NCBI GenBank assembly: GCA_016806645.1
Contig: JACSYO010002007.1
Span: 1,335,501-1,399,500 of the forward strand
DNA: 64,000 nucleotides
Origin: Ophiodon elongatus
Taxonomy: Eukaryota > Chordata > Actinopteri > Perciformes > Hexagrammidae
Direction: 5' to 3'
The notes under the pieces were generated by a model. It saw nothing but the letters and a program-made list of their open reading frames with translations, did not search any database and had not been told where the DNA came from. The position numbers and the translations under genes are program-made. Of this stretch, positions 37,746 to 50,640 are shown one piece after another. The first letter of the stretch is position 1, and each line of letters starts with the position of its first letter.

Positions 37746-40289
37746 TAAACAATCGGTCACATCTTCATGTGTGTAAATGTCGCTCTTTTATGACAAAGGA
37801 AACTCAACTTGAAACTAGAAACCTGCATTAAAGTGCAAAGTCTTTGTCTGGTGCATCTTTTGTACATCATATTTGTTGTCCACACAAAGTAATGTTCCTC
37901 TCCAGCGAGGAGGAAGAGCTGGGTAGTAAAGAGGGTATTGTAGCCAACTCAAAAGAAAAAGAAAAGTAGGAACACTTTTTCAGTGACGATCAATTCAACG
38001 TTTCATGATGTTCTGTGATTTTTTTTTGGGACCTCTTCGCTCTTCTTCATGTCGCACATCATTTATTCTAAATCAATTTCAGTTGCTGTTAACGATACCT
38101 TCAAGTCACAAGCATAAAATCAGGTGTCACACTTTTCTCCCAAACTTTAATCAACAGTCTTAATAACAAGGAGTTCAAACAACACGTCAACAAACCCATG
38201 AAGGACTTTTAAAAAAACCTTGAATGACACCAATATACTTTGGTTTCGCTCTGTACTCTGTTATAATTTAAAAAAGGACTTTATTGATCAGCTAACAGTG
38301 TAGATACAAAGAAGAGAGTGACATGCTGCATGTGGAACTGTGGACGTTGCAGGTATGTGGTACTCTACATGGTACTCTAAGTTTCTTTTCTATGTTGCAG
38401 AGAAAAAGAATATTATCCCCAACTACTTAAGAATATTTAGATAGATAGATAGATAAATACTTTATTAATCCCGCAAGGGGAAATTCTTTTGGTACAGCAG
38501 TATCTTTACGTAAGAAAAGAACAATTTTTACATAAGAAAGAACAATATATACAAAAATAGAATAGAAGAAGAAAAATAAGAAAAATGCACAATATATACA
38601 ACAAATAGAATAGAATAATATATTAAAATTAAATTAACTAACAAAACAAAACAGTCGTGCAAGATGTAGCCAACCAACAACCAACGAAGGTGCTACGGCT
38701 GGGTGGTTAAGGTACGATATACTCTTGTCTCCCTTGTGTATTTATTATTAATCCGACATCAAATGTAGATTTAAATGTCATCGTCGCTTCAGGTTGATCC
38801 CGATCTCCGTCATGCTACCCTGCACATTTCCCATGATCCTTCACGGCCGGCCCGTCTGTCCCCGTCCCCTCGACTTTGAGGGGTTCGTCCAGACGTGCCC
38901 GAGGAGTCACGGCGGTTCTTAACCGTCACGGTCAACTCCCGGCTGCAGGAGAAAAGGGAAGGTCAGGATTACGAGGGCCTGTTTGCTCTGCGTAACCTTC
39001 AACCTGCCCTCCAAACTGACACACTGACCGCTGCTGTTGATGTCAAACCCCCCCCCTTTATATCCGCTGTGAGACTATTATAATCTCACTCTTCTCATCC
39101 CTGCAGAAGTGGAGACGTTTATTTAAGACATTAGCATCGGCAAACAGCAGCATTTGGTCAAATTAATCCTCTTCTGTTGCACTTTTTTTTTAACGACAAA
39201 AACACAGTTTTCTTTGTGCGTTTGCAGACGTATGACCCGGTGGCTGCATCTGATGTCGATATGCATTTCATGAATATAATGAAGCAACGTTTCGTATTTC
39301 TAAAGACCTTCTAAAGTTGTTGCATCTCTAAAACTGTTTTACTCCCCTCTGTCCTTTTTATTACTGTGTGTATTGTCTCGTAAGTTGATGTTTTTTTTGT
39401 GTTTCAATTAATTATCTTTCAGTACATTTTTGTCAAAAGCTGATTTTTTATGAAAATCTGTATTGTTTTTTATCCCGAATAGTGAAAGAACCCATAAATC
39501 CTGCACAACATTGATGACTTGAACTCACTTCATTGACAACATTTCTGTCCTCAGACCTTAAACAAGAACATACTGTGCATCGACATTTGAGTAAACAGGA
39601 CAAAAAAAAAAAGTGTGTTTGTTTTGCTGGAAAACCTACAGACGTGGTAAAACGGAGGCAGAAGGAGATTTTAATTCCTCTTCTTCTTTATTTCTCTCTT
39701 CTCGTCCGTGACACAACAACAAAGAACATTTTAGATTAATCACACAGCAAATGTAATTGACAACAGCTGCCACGTCTCTCAATCATTTTACGTTTTATAA
39801 GTTTTCCTCTTAAAACTCTGCCGTCTTAATATTACAATTAGGTAGACTGATGAAACAACAAAATATAAAAGACAAACCTAAAGTCTCGCTGGTTCATAAA
39901 CATGAATTGGAAAGAGGTTCTGTGGACACTAATTTAAGGCTAATTATATATTTTTTCTTCCAGTTTTTGGATTAATTACAGCAGCCAAAATGAATCCTTC
40001 AGTAGTTTAAACATTCATTAAAAGCTTGTTCACTCTTATTATCTTATTATCTTATTGTCTTAATTGACTCACATGATTTATAATTGTTCATGTTCATTGT
40101 CTTTGTAAAGCTGCAGCTCAATACGTGTCTATTTGTGCGTCTCGTTCAAGGAAACACGCATTTTTCCTCAACATTTAATACTTGTTTTCCTCGTGCCCGT
40201 GCAATTATGACATTATTAGAAAATGCACAAAGTTGGTTGTGCGTGGAAATATATTTCCCCCCCCAAAAAATGTGATTTGTTGACAAAGT
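37746..40289. other. Intergenic, no gene seen
   Basis: Apart from the LINE tail near 38.45 kb this is AT-rich unique DNA with homopolymer runs. A C run near 39048 and short frames have no coding support. Confidence 0.45.
38436..38500. mobile_element. LINE 3' tail fragment with GATA run
   Basis: ATAGATAGATAGAT followed by TACTTTATTAATCCCGCAAG and GGGAAATTC is a very familiar fish LINE tail, with no coding sequence attached. Confidence 0.6.
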
Positions 40290-40760
40290 GAATGTAACCT
40301 GTAAGCTTACAAGGACATAATTGGCCGTGCGGGAGCCTGTGAGGAGCTTAATGCAGCTGAAATGACAACAGAAATGATTGAGCAGACATAAACAGCACTA
40401 ATCTTCCGATGAGATGGACTCTAATCTGAATTTCAGCAGTGGCCAGTGTCAAAGCCAAAGGCGTTTGTCCGTGTGCATTCATTGACAGGCTCTCCGAGGT
40501 TATTTGTCAACACGACCCGTATAGCTTTGGTAATCTCCCCCACTCGCCTATAGACTGATTGATAATTGATCCCTGTTCAAACAGGCTCTCTTTGGGCCAC
40601 AGTTGCCTTTGAATCCCAAACGAGTCATTCCGCCTCCTCCTCCCACAGAGGCCTAATCCGATAAACGAATGGGAATGAGTGTCGTCCTCTGCTGATGTCA
40701 ACCTTTCACTCTGCCTTTTATGTCATATTGTTTACTGATGAGGCCCTCGGAACGGACGGG
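40290..40760. promoter_or_regulatory. Candidate conserved non-coding element
   Basis: About 470 bases of balanced, repeat-free sequence with homeodomain-type words (ATTGATAATTGAT near 40557) and no coding frame supported by splice sites. It differs clearly in texture from the AT-rich flanks. Conservation was not tested. Confidence 0.3.
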
Positions 40761-40974
40761 GTCACTGGCTGAGGCCTGCTGCTTCAGACAGAAGGCGAAA
40801 GTCTTACTTTAAAAATTATTCGTTTTTTTATCGCTAACAAGTATTGTTGTTAGACGTACGTAAGTATTTTAATGCTGTACTTTTTTTTTAGATACTTAGT
40901 ACAGTATCATATAAGCAAATAATTTTGTTTTCTTAAGATATTTTTGGGGGGCATTTCTGTTCTGGTTTTTTTTT

Positions 40975-41165
40975 TATTATAAAAAGTACCTCTATAAGTG
41001 TCAAATAAATGTAGTGGAATAAAAATACAATATTTCCCTCTGAGATGTATTGTGGCCTGGAAGTATAAAGTATCATAAAACAAAAACACTCAAAGTAAAG
41101 TACAAGTATAGGCTAACTGAAAACAGTACTTGCAGTACTTGAGGAAGTACACATTCCACCCATAG
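40975..41165. repeat. Fragment of the AAGTAAAGTACAAGTA MITE family
   Basis: ATACAATATTTCCCTCTGAG matches the 33.1-kb fragment. CTCAAAGTAAAGTACAAGTA through TTCCACCCAT matches the 59.81-59.93 kb fragment and the usual family end. Confidence 0.55.
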
Positions 41166-41559
41166 AAAAAGAAGAAAAGCAGAAGCATCAGAGCGGCGGC
41201 CATTTTAATGTGTACCGTTGCCATGGCAACTGTCGTAGCTTCCGTAAAAACTAAACCGACTCAAAGCAAGTCTCAAACTCAGCGAGGTGAGGTTTTGCTG
41301 TAACGACTAAAACGAGCAGTGGAGCAGTAACGTCTATACGCAAGCGCAGAAAAATATAGTAAATTGTCACTCTTGTCACATGGTTTGATAGCACATTGCT
41401 TAAAATAGCATTAAAGCGTGGAGGAATTAACAAACTAGCCAGCTGGTTAATTTGTGCTTTAATGCGACACTGGTTACAGAAAATGAGCCACAGAGCGAGG
41501 TGCAGCTTGTCCTCCAGTGCCACCATGACGTAAAAAAAATATTTAGTTTCGTAACCACA

Positions 41560-41830
41560 CACGTGCAAAACTAGTGAATTAGTGAATGTTAGCATGCTAA
41601 CAAGCTGAACGAAGATGGTGAACATTGTTAACATCGTGGGTTTTCTTTTTTTATGTTAGCATGTTTCTGTTCGTATTTGCCGTTGTTGTTGTTGTTTTTT
41701 CATTTGTATGACTAGATGTGTAAAACTCAACTTGACCTGAAACTTGAGTTTTGTTCTGGACCGTTTCGATGTAATCGTGTTGCTAAGCAACAGCTTGGGT
41801 CCATGCTCACCTCCTGTCAGGTGAAAATTG
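41560..41830. repeat. Two repeat fragments: GTTAGCATGCTAAC family and part of the 36-kb element
   Basis: ATGTTAGCATGCTAACAAGC with AGATGGTGAACATTGTTAAC at 41586-41635 fits the first family. The stretch 41755-41830 is the reverse complement of about 37565-37625 with moderate divergence. Confidence 0.55.
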
Positions 41831-43019
41831 GCGTTTGCACTTTGTTTAGCTAACGTTAGCCAGCAAAATCTCTGCTGAGACGTCCTACATTAATTGTAAA
41901 CCGTAAACGTTAGTAAGAAATAAACCTTGTGAAGGTGCTAGCTTACACGCTGTCACGACGTTGTGTGCGCTAGCTAACGTTAATAGTATCGGCTACATGA
42001 CTAATATGAACGTGAATCACTGAGTCAAACTGCAGCCATCGTAGCACACGGTCCTGTTTAACTAACTCTGACGGGCTGACCAGTCATTATCAGAGCCACT
42101 AATAAATGGATCCGGTTATAACTGCGGTCTGGTCAGTGATAACAGTTTGGTCATGTATCATGATGCAGCTAGCTTGAGTTGAGTTACGTGCAGCTGTTGG
42201 GCCGAGACCAATAACGAGGAAAACAAACTCACATATTTAGATAAAAAAAAGACCAGTCAACATCACATAATGTGTTTATTTTTTGGATTGTGTGGAAGCC
42301 TTTTTCATTCCAAAGTGAAGCAACACAGATATGAAGGGTTATAATGGGACTTGCCATGCCCGACCCATTAACTTCTATCAAACTGGCACCAATGAGACCA
42401 ATGCAAAGCTGGACTGCTGTCTATATTCCTTGACTGCAACAGGAGATAAACTGGGACACATTCTGAATGTTCACATGCACTATATTTATTATTATTATTA
42501 TTATGGGGCAGTGACGTAGGTGTCAGGGCCAGTTGATTCTACAGATTCAGACGAATTAATGCGCAACAATAACGTAACTTGCAAAACGAAAAGTGGACAT
42601 GATGCTCACGGAGATTTCTCTATAATTTAATTTCAATACTGTGTAGAATTCAGTAAGTTAAGTAGCTTTTTTGGGGATCTTCAGATCATAACACATATAT
42701 AAATGTATTGGAGAATACGCAGAAAGAGCTGCGGGTGAAGACGAATGTAAATTCATGTTCTTATAACTCATATTGCATGTATATTTACGCTTGTTGTATT
42801 CCGGTCCAACCTTCCTTAACCCTGCTGTGTTAAATTTCTCCTCTACCTCCACAGTGAAGAGGAGAGGTCAGTCAGTGATCAGCTCAGGCCCTGAGCAACA
42901 CAATTTTTTTTTTTTGTAATGCGCGACACGGGGAATGACATTTAACTTGTTATTATTTCCCAGAGAAGATTAATGATAAATTGTCCATTATTTTTCCTTA
43001 AAAGTGAAAGATAAGACCA
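41831..43019. other. Intergenic, no gene seen
   Basis: Unique sequence with an (ATT)n run at about 42487-42504 and a T run near 42904. The frame at 42331-42519 is short and matches nothing I know. Confidence 0.45.
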
Positions 43020-43262
43020 CAGTCATTTGCCCTAAAGCCAGAGTGCCACCACTATGCAAAATGACAGCCAATTATGGGAGCCTAGTTTGGGATAATGACT
43101 TTACAATGAATCTTTTGATTGAAATGTAACTCGGTTGGCCCTGGGCAAAGAGCAAAAAAAGAAATAAAAAAAAAAAAAAGAATGAATACAAAAGTTACAG
43201 AAACAATGAGCACTATATAACTGTGTTCATCTCTTTCTCTAGGTCGCTTCCCCTCCCTACCT

Positions 43263-43305
<43 letters not shown>

Positions 43306-43770
43306 AAATAGCTATAGGAGAAAGCAGATATGCATATATTGATGGAAAAATTATTAAGTCGCAGAGGGCTTGCAGCAAACATAAATTAGCATATTCAGGG
43401 TAAATATGCAGACTATTTACGATAATAAGACCGGATTATTCAATTCAATGAATGTTAAATAGATGAGGAAATGGTATGTGTCTTATCTAGTCAGAGCTTC
43501 TATTCATTTTAATCGCCTCCCAATTGAACTCTTCATTTTATTCTCTCTGAGTTATTGTTCCCATTCGAGCCAGCGATGGCACCTATGGGTCCTAGGAGAT
43601 TTCCGCCGGTCACGTGGTTTAAGTGGCATTCACCTTATTCTCGGCGGAAATGGAGAAAGTCGACGTCACCCCGAGGCCAGCATCATGATAAGCCCCTTTT
43701 CATTATGCACATGGGCCGATGGAGAACAAGATTAGCGGGGCCTTGTGTGCATAAAGGCGGGAACATACAT
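43020..43770. promoter_or_regulatory. Candidate conserved non-coding region with (CT)n insert
   Basis: Two balanced stretches (43020-43145 and about 43545-43765) flank a (CT)n tract at 43267-43303. The second includes CACGTGG and several homeodomain-like words and has no gene features. This rests on texture alone. Confidence 0.25.
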
Positions 43771-46258
43771 CAGTCATCTAGATTAAATAAAAACAGCACA
43801 GGTCCATAAACAAAACACATTTGCTTTCTTATTGTGTGCATTAAAACTTTAACTTTAATCAGTTGGACTATGTGCGTGTGTGTGTGTGTGTGTGTGTTAA
43901 TATAATTTAGTCCTTCTAATGCACAGGCTGCTACTGCTGGAGGCGTTTCTTCTCTTCCAGCAATTTCATAAAAACATCATGACAGAAACATTTGAGCTAA
44001 TTATTAATCCGCCTACATGTGGAGCTGATTGAATGTAATTTCCAAGTCTCAGAGGGGTTTCATGAAGTCCTTTTGTGCCAAAATGAAATGTAATTTGGTT
44101 GTTATTTCACACTCAATGCACAAACAAGTGATTCAAGTTACACGCAGAGGATCAATGAGCGTGAGTCGTCAACAAATCCCATTAAAAGACCAAAACTAAC
44201 AACGTGCTCGTTCATCTCTCGACACTTTAAGCTCTGTCGGTCATTGAAGGAGTAAATCTTTAAAAAAAAAAAAAAAAAAAAGAAAAAGCTCAGTAATTAG
44301 CGGAGCACTGTAGTTTTTGTCAAACATACTGAAACCAGAAAAAAACAAGCATTTGTAGGGGACTATTTTCAGCTGCGTATTAATCCACATTTGGTGCTCT
44401 AGTGAGTATTAATGGCAGTTTATGTGGGACTGAGTCAAAATAAACTACAGTGCGTGTGTTCATGGTGATGGAGGATCATGAACCAGTGCAACAGTGTGGC
44501 TCACTGATGTGTTTTTAATATTTTTTGAGAAAAAAAACGAGCAGTTGATTTCCAGCTATTTGACCACATGGAAATGATCTTTTAGAGGCTTGGAGAGAGT
44601 TATATTATCATTAGTGACGCCAGTGTGGGTGCAGATGGATTTTGAAGATGACCACAAAACAATGATGCAACTCTACAATAAATGTGGAAGCAGAAATGAT
44701 GCCGTCTGTGATGGATTACGTAACTGTAACAAGTAGTAACAGTTTGAATTCTTAGTGTGCTGATTTTCAACTCCACGTATGAACAATACCACACTCCTTT
44801 TATTTTGTGACACTTTTCATTCATTTTATTCTTGTATGAAAATATGTATTATGCAATTCTGGAAAAATCTGAATAATTACTAATTAAATAATATATCTTG
44901 CCTTTTTTTTTCCAGGTTTTTGAAAATGTAAAAATTAAACAGCCATTGAAATTTTTTATCACTAAAATATATATTTTTTTTTGTTGAGCAATTTCCTATA
45001 ACGTACAAGTTAGTAAAGTATAACTAGTGTAACTAAAGGTATTCTAGAGCACAGAAATTGCAACCCATGTTAAAGACACTGCCTGTAATACCTTCACAGT
45101 TTGATTTGTTTTTATTTGTAAATTTATTCTAATATCAAATAAAAATATTATATTATTAGGAGCAACAGTCTTTTTTAGAATGTTTTTTTATTTTAATAAT
45201 TCAGATAAGAAACCATAGCTGTAAACTGCAGCACATATTGGTTTCCATCATATTAATCATGTAACAGTAAAACAGATCTATAAATGGTGACTGTTTTATC
45301 CAACAGACACACAAACTGGAATACAAAAGATTTCACAGCTCGTATATCAAAGTCTCCATCTAGTGGCCGAGGTGCTGAACGACTTTGTTGATATTTAAAC
45401 TAACTACCATCTGCTGCCACCTGCTGTTGAGATCACAATACTGCTATTGTCTTGAGGAAAACAAATGCACACACAAAGATTAATGAAATGGAAGTGGAAA
45501 TACCTTCATCTTGATCGGTAAATTATTATTACTACTATCCTCTGGACAATTACGTACATTTACACATCGCTGTATACTTTAAATAGACACTAAACACTTT
45601 AATATTTTAATATACTCTTATATTGTTTGTTTGTTTATCATATTTTACTGTACCTTTTCATTCTTTAGTTTAAATTATGTCTTTATACTATTGTACTAGG
45701 TTCATTGTTCTGCACTAATCACCAAACTAAAATGTGCAAATAAACCGTCCCTGCTTCTGATTCTAACTACATTATACAATGATGTAGAGGAAAATGTGTT
45801 AGCGGTGATAAAAAAAATAAAACCCAGCAACAATATGAATATTCCTTGTTTTTGTATTTCTATTCCGCTGCATGTTGTAATTGCTCTAGGATACCAAATA
45901 TTAAAATTGGACTGGAGAACCTGTGGTTTTGTGTTTCCTACCTCTGGCACATGGTGGCGCTCTTCTATTGGTTTTTCTGCAGGTCACAAAGGAAACCTCA
46001 CAATGTTCTGACTGCAAAGGATTCACAGCATTGAGACCCCATCGTACAAAAATAAAGATCTCTGATGTGATGATGTTATATTATTGTTCAAATAACTTAA
46101 ATTTTGTACTGCAATATAAAAATACTGTTAAATATCCAACTTTTGCATGCTTAGGTAAAAGTACAGACGTATATTATACTATAATACAACATTTTATTGT
46201 ACAGTTTTTCCTACAACTGTGACTAACATACATTTAAAAATGTTAATCTGAAAAAATT

Positions 46259-46306
<48 letters not shown>

Positions 46307-47739
46307 AGGCCAATATACACCTTTGCATTTTATTACTAATATTCAGTCTTTTCTCATTCCCAGGATGTCAAACGTCCGTATGAGATGCACCGAGCTTTCA
46401 AATATCTTTAATGTTAAACCCAACCGCATCATTATTCGACCCTCAGACAAAAGAGAGTGAGTTAATGAAGCCCGAAAGAAACACACAGCTGGATGGGTCA
46501 AATAAACACGGGACTTTCAACCCGGAGATCAGTGTGTGTTCGTGTGTGTTATTGAGTCACGTTGAAGGTACCTCAGTGATGTGTTACGTGTGTTACGTTG
46601 TCTACGTTTTTACTTGTTTTTTTTACGAAGGCCTACTTATTTTAAACCCCTTCATGATGGTTTTCCTAAACCTAACTGAGTGCCGTTGATGCCTAAACCT
46701 ATAAGCAAGTGTTAATGTTTGAATCAAGACCTCAGGCAGAGCAGAAGCTAATTCTACATCGTGGCCAAACGGTGGAGTTTCAATGTCTGGGGTCCGTCAC
46801 GTGACGACGCCCTGGGGCCCAAAAGCAGTGGAGCATCATATCTAGACGCGCTGGGCCACTCAGTGTGTGAGAACGAGACGCCAAAGGGTTTGGACAAGCG
46901 TCAGTATGGGACAAGTTGAAAAGAAAACAGGCTTTTATTGTCATTACGTATATTTATACACTTTTAAGCTTTGAATTTGATTGTATATTGTTGGCGTTTA
47001 TTTTTCTAATTGTCTTTTATTCAGCACAGTCACTCGGCCACCCTGCGTTATATTCCACTGCACGCACACATTGTTTGAGCGTGTGATAAATAAATTACTT
47101 TTGATCTTTAATCCTGAATCGTTTACTGTTGCAACTGGTTGTGTAGGAGATCATTTCTATATACTTTAGGTTGTTTAAACAGTGACCATGCGTCATAGTT
47201 TACAAACTAATCACAGGCTTTATTGTGTGTAACATTTTATTCTGAAAAGTGACTAAAGATTTAAAATGTGAAGTGAAGTACAATATTTCCCTCTGGAGTG
47301 TAAAGTAGCTTTAAAGTTAAGCATGCATGTCAAGTAGAAGAGTCTGGTAATTATTTAGTTTCCTTCCACCGCTGTTTGTTTTGTTTTGTACTGTTGTCCA
47401 TTACTTTGGATTAAAAAAACTGCTGAATGCCATAAATGTGACCATTAATAAGCTTTCCGTGTCCATGCCATGCTCAGTCACAATAGCAGACAGCAGGAAG
47501 GCTCAGCAGCATAGAGGGGACATTAATCTGCATAAAAAAGAAAGAAGAGGAATCAAGTAATGAATCGTTAAAAAGCAGGTGATGGGAGTAATATACACAA
47601 AACATATAATATATACAATATCTGCTAATACCATGTTTCCAGTTGCGTATGTCTTTGCTTTTTATGCATTTATGATTTAAGAAGCAAAAAAAAAAAAGAA
47701 AAGTCTCCTCCCCCTCCCACACGCACTAAAAAAAAAAAA
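43771..47739. other. Intergenic with scattered repeats
   Basis: Holds (GT)n at about 43871-43898, an A run at 44262-44281, (CA)n at 46262-46305, the dispersed element at 46630-46920 and a MITE fragment at about 47278-47370. No gene was found. Confidence 0.5.
46630..46920. repeat. Dispersed repeat carrying two copies of the 27-bp motif
   Basis: At 46667-46719 there are two units of 27 and 26 bases starting CCTAAACCTAACTGAGTG and CCTAAACCTATAAGCAAGTG. They are clearly related to the CCTCAACCTAACTAAGTC units of the 36-kb array. The downstream part (GGAGTTTCAATGTCTGGGGTC onward) is recognised from memory as a common fish repeat. Confidence 0.6.
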
Positions 47740-48000
47740 AAAAGCCTGACATTAATTATTTGCTATTTTGCAGGAGGGAGTCTGCCCTTTTGCTAAAGGG
47801 AGTCATTTATCTCTTCGCGTGATGCCTGAAACAAAACAAATCAAAACGATGAAGATATTTTGTCTCGCAAGTCATCGCAAATCCAAAACACAGATTTATT
47901 CACGCGAGCAGGGAAATTAAAACCGTTAAGAGAGGAAGCGAGTCATTACGCTGACCGAGGCACGAAGACAGTCACAAGCAGCTTTGCAAGTCAAGTGGTT
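47740..48000. promoter_or_regulatory. Candidate conserved non-coding element
   Basis: Balanced repeat-free sequence with CATTAATTATTTG at its left edge and no coding frame. The call is by texture only. Confidence 0.22.
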
Positions 48001-49039
48001 TTCCATCCATAGGTTGTCGTGGTAACTGTCAGTCTTTGCCACCGATGGGAGCAACTTGATGTCAGCAGCCATCACGCTCCATCTCCACCTCCGTCTGATG
48101 GGCGGTGGGGAACTTGAAAGCAGTCAGTTTTCATGTAGAACAAGGGTCTCAACATCAACCACAGATTACTAATCGCTTCTCCACTTCTGAGCAATAACAT
48201 CAATAACATCAATAACAACGCGGTTCATGTCTGCGGTTACCTGGGGAGACCCTTTTACCTTTGATCTCTCTGAATGACGCTAATGACAAAAAAAAACAAA
48301 ACACAACCTGCGTTTGTTTTCTTTGATACTGTAAAAGCCTTTCTGCATCAAGGGATTTGGGACCGAAATGAAGGTTTGCTTTTCAGGGTAGATGTCCCTG
48401 TGGTCGAAAAAGTACTTCATCTTTGTTTCTACTCTGAAATATCTCCAAAGGGAACATTACTGGAGTTCATATATACTCTTACGGAGCTCTGGGTTTTTGT
48501 TTGTGTCCTCCCCCTCCTCTCTGTCATGTTCCTTTGTTTTCTGTTATTCTGTCCTTCTCCGGCCTTGTAAAAGCCCCGGGGGCAATGTGAGGGATCCTAC
48601 TCACCCACAATACGGATTCAGACTCGGCTGGAGTGGTGGAGGCAGAGATGACAAACAAAACAACAACTCATGGGCATTTGCTCTTGTATATCAGTCAGTC
48701 TGGATTGTTTCCCAAGAAAAAGACCTAAGTAGCACACAATGCACGTAGGCGCATGCACGATTGAAAGAGAAGTCTCTTTCATCCTTTCAGGACCCCGCTG
48801 AGAAACTGTTTTGTTCCAGGATGAGACTGCCGCCATTTAGAAACGGACTCATTTACTAAAATGACACACGGCAGAAGATTAAAGCACATTAATGCACTTT
48901 TTGATGAATAACAGCTGTCCTGATTGACAGAATGACAAAACCTCATAACAGCAAGATCTTCTTCAAGTAATTTAATCCCCCTCAAAATCGTGAGTAGAGT
49001 TTTTGAATGGATAGTGATTTGTTTCATACGTTCACAAAA

Positions 49040-49330
49040 TATCTCAGAGCGAGACTCCAGCCATGCTGGTGGCTCAGGGAGGCTGTATTCGTACAGCGCT
49101 GCTTTGAGGTATGTCATAATGCTTTCAGTGCTGACATGCTGATTATATAATGTTAAAGGTTCAGCAGTTCTGTTTAGCACGTTAGTATGCTTAGTATGAT
49201 CACTAGCACCAAACACAAAGTACAGCTGATGAGTCTGATGGGAACGTAATCACTGTATGTATGAATGTATGAATGAATTTGACCAGATGGTGGCGCTGGA
49301 TGAAAAGTCAGGGGATCCGAAAAGCTGCTT
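49040..49330. repeat. Dispersed teleost repeat, copy 2 of the 'ACACAAAGTACAGC' family
   Basis: It carries GACTCCAGCCATGCTGGTGG, TACAGCGCTGCTTTGAG, ACACAAAGTACAGCTGATGA and GATGGTGGCGCTGGATGAAA in the family order. It is in the same orientation as 13170-13420. The 61-base spacing around 49255 includes an ATGAATGT mini-run. Confidence 0.75.
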
Positions 49331-49499
49331 CAGTTAATCCTGAAGGGGATATGAATTCAATCCAATCCAATCCATGAAATAGTTGATAAGACATTTGAAC
49401 TGGGACTAAAATTGTGGACAACCTGAAAGACCAACACGCCACTAGCATTGCTAAATATTCCTGCCTGGCTATCGGGCTAACCATTAAACTGCTTAATTT

Positions 49500-49800
49500 C
49501 AGATGATTAATGACTTAGATGTTTCTGTTGATTCCAGTGAAATGGCTGTCCTCATTCTTTTAGATTTGAGTACTGCCTGAGACAGAATTTATCACAGCAT
49601 TTTAATTCATAGACTTGAGAAAAAAGTAGGTCTTGTATCACATTTGATTTTAATTATGGAGTTCCTCAGGGAAGCGTACTAGGCCCCATTATATTTCCTT
49701 TATGCTAAATCTGGGCAACATTGTTACTTGTAATATCATCAGATATCACTGTAATACAGATGATACACAACTCTATATATTGTAATGCTCCGCTTACCTG
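49500..49800 (+). mobile_element. Decayed LINE reverse transcriptase fragment (L2/Rex-like)
   Basis: Three reverse-transcriptase blocks can be read in order. First is VLILLDLSTA followed by a stop and HSILIHRLE. Second is GVPQGSVLGP at 49658-49687. Third is NTDDTQLYI, with GAT-GAT at 49759-49764, the position of the catalytic YxDD. The catalytic Tyr-Ala has become Asn-Thr, there is a stop within the first block, and the sequence between blocks one and two is shortened, so the copy is dead. Block wording fits L2-type fish LINEs. The matching 5' and 3' parts were not found nearby. Confidence 0.85.
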
Positions 49801-50010
49801 TTTTACTTATATCTCTCAGGATGTTTCAGTCAGGATTTTCACTAGAGAGGGCAATGGTCGGTCAGTCACTATCTCAACAACTGTTAGATGGGTTGTGACA
49901 GATATTCATGATCCTCACATGATGAATCCTAATGACCTTTGATGAGCTGCTGACTTTTCCTCAAGCGCCACCATCAGGTTAAATTTTCAATTTGGCCAAC
50001 ACTTTGATCT
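49801..50010. repeat. Dispersed teleost repeat fragment, opposite orientation to 49040-49330
   Basis: ATCTCAACAACTGTTAGATGGG and CTTTTCCTCAAGCGCCACCATCAGG, followed by an AATTTTCAATTTGGCCAA stretch, match the reverse strand of the family seen at 13.2 and 49.1 kb as remembered. Confidence 0.6.
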
Positions 50011-50329
50011 ATCTTTCAATTTGGGGTAATCCCACATTTTCAGGTCTTGAATATGTCTTTATGTGATTTCTATTGGTTTCATGGTTATTGTTTTTAATGG
50101 TTCATAATATTGTTATCAAACGTTATACTTAGTGTCACTTTGTTTTCCGCTAAATTTAGCTTCTAATCTTGTTCAGTAAGGCTCCATCTAAGCATGAAAA
50201 TGACTAATTATGAATCTAGAAATATGTTGCAGGTGGGGACACTCTGCCATATTACAAGTGGATCCCTGCGTAAATAAATGCAGAACTGAGTGTTATATTT
50301 GTGTTACACTTATAGAAGCAAAATCTGAG

Positions 50330-50640
50330 CTGAAAATTCCTTGTATTCCCAACCCAAATCAATTATCCTTGATTGCTGCATGCTGCCAGGGCAGCATCCT
50401 TGCATGAGCTATTATATTATCCCTCTAAATATCACCAAAGCCTTTCCCCCATCTGCAATCACACCGTTGTTATTATTCATTCATTACATCTGAAGCTCCA
50501 GAGTCGCTTTAAAGCCTCTCTATCCGTCCATATCTTGCACTACTTCATGATGCCTCACATCTTCCGAACCCCATACTGTGATGGTGGCTCCGGTCTCCTA
50601 GCAACCAACTCTCTTAGAGGAGGTGACAGCATTTGAGTGG
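50330..50640. promoter_or_regulatory. Candidate conserved non-coding element
   Basis: Repeat-free, balanced sequence about 2.1 kb upstream of gpr151. No coding frame has splice support. It could be an upstream element of gpr151, which is inference from position. Confidence 0.22.

Noticed and set aside
42331..42519. 62-codon frame with balanced codon use
   Set aside because: No splice sites, promoter or similarity could be recognised; its length is within chance expectation.
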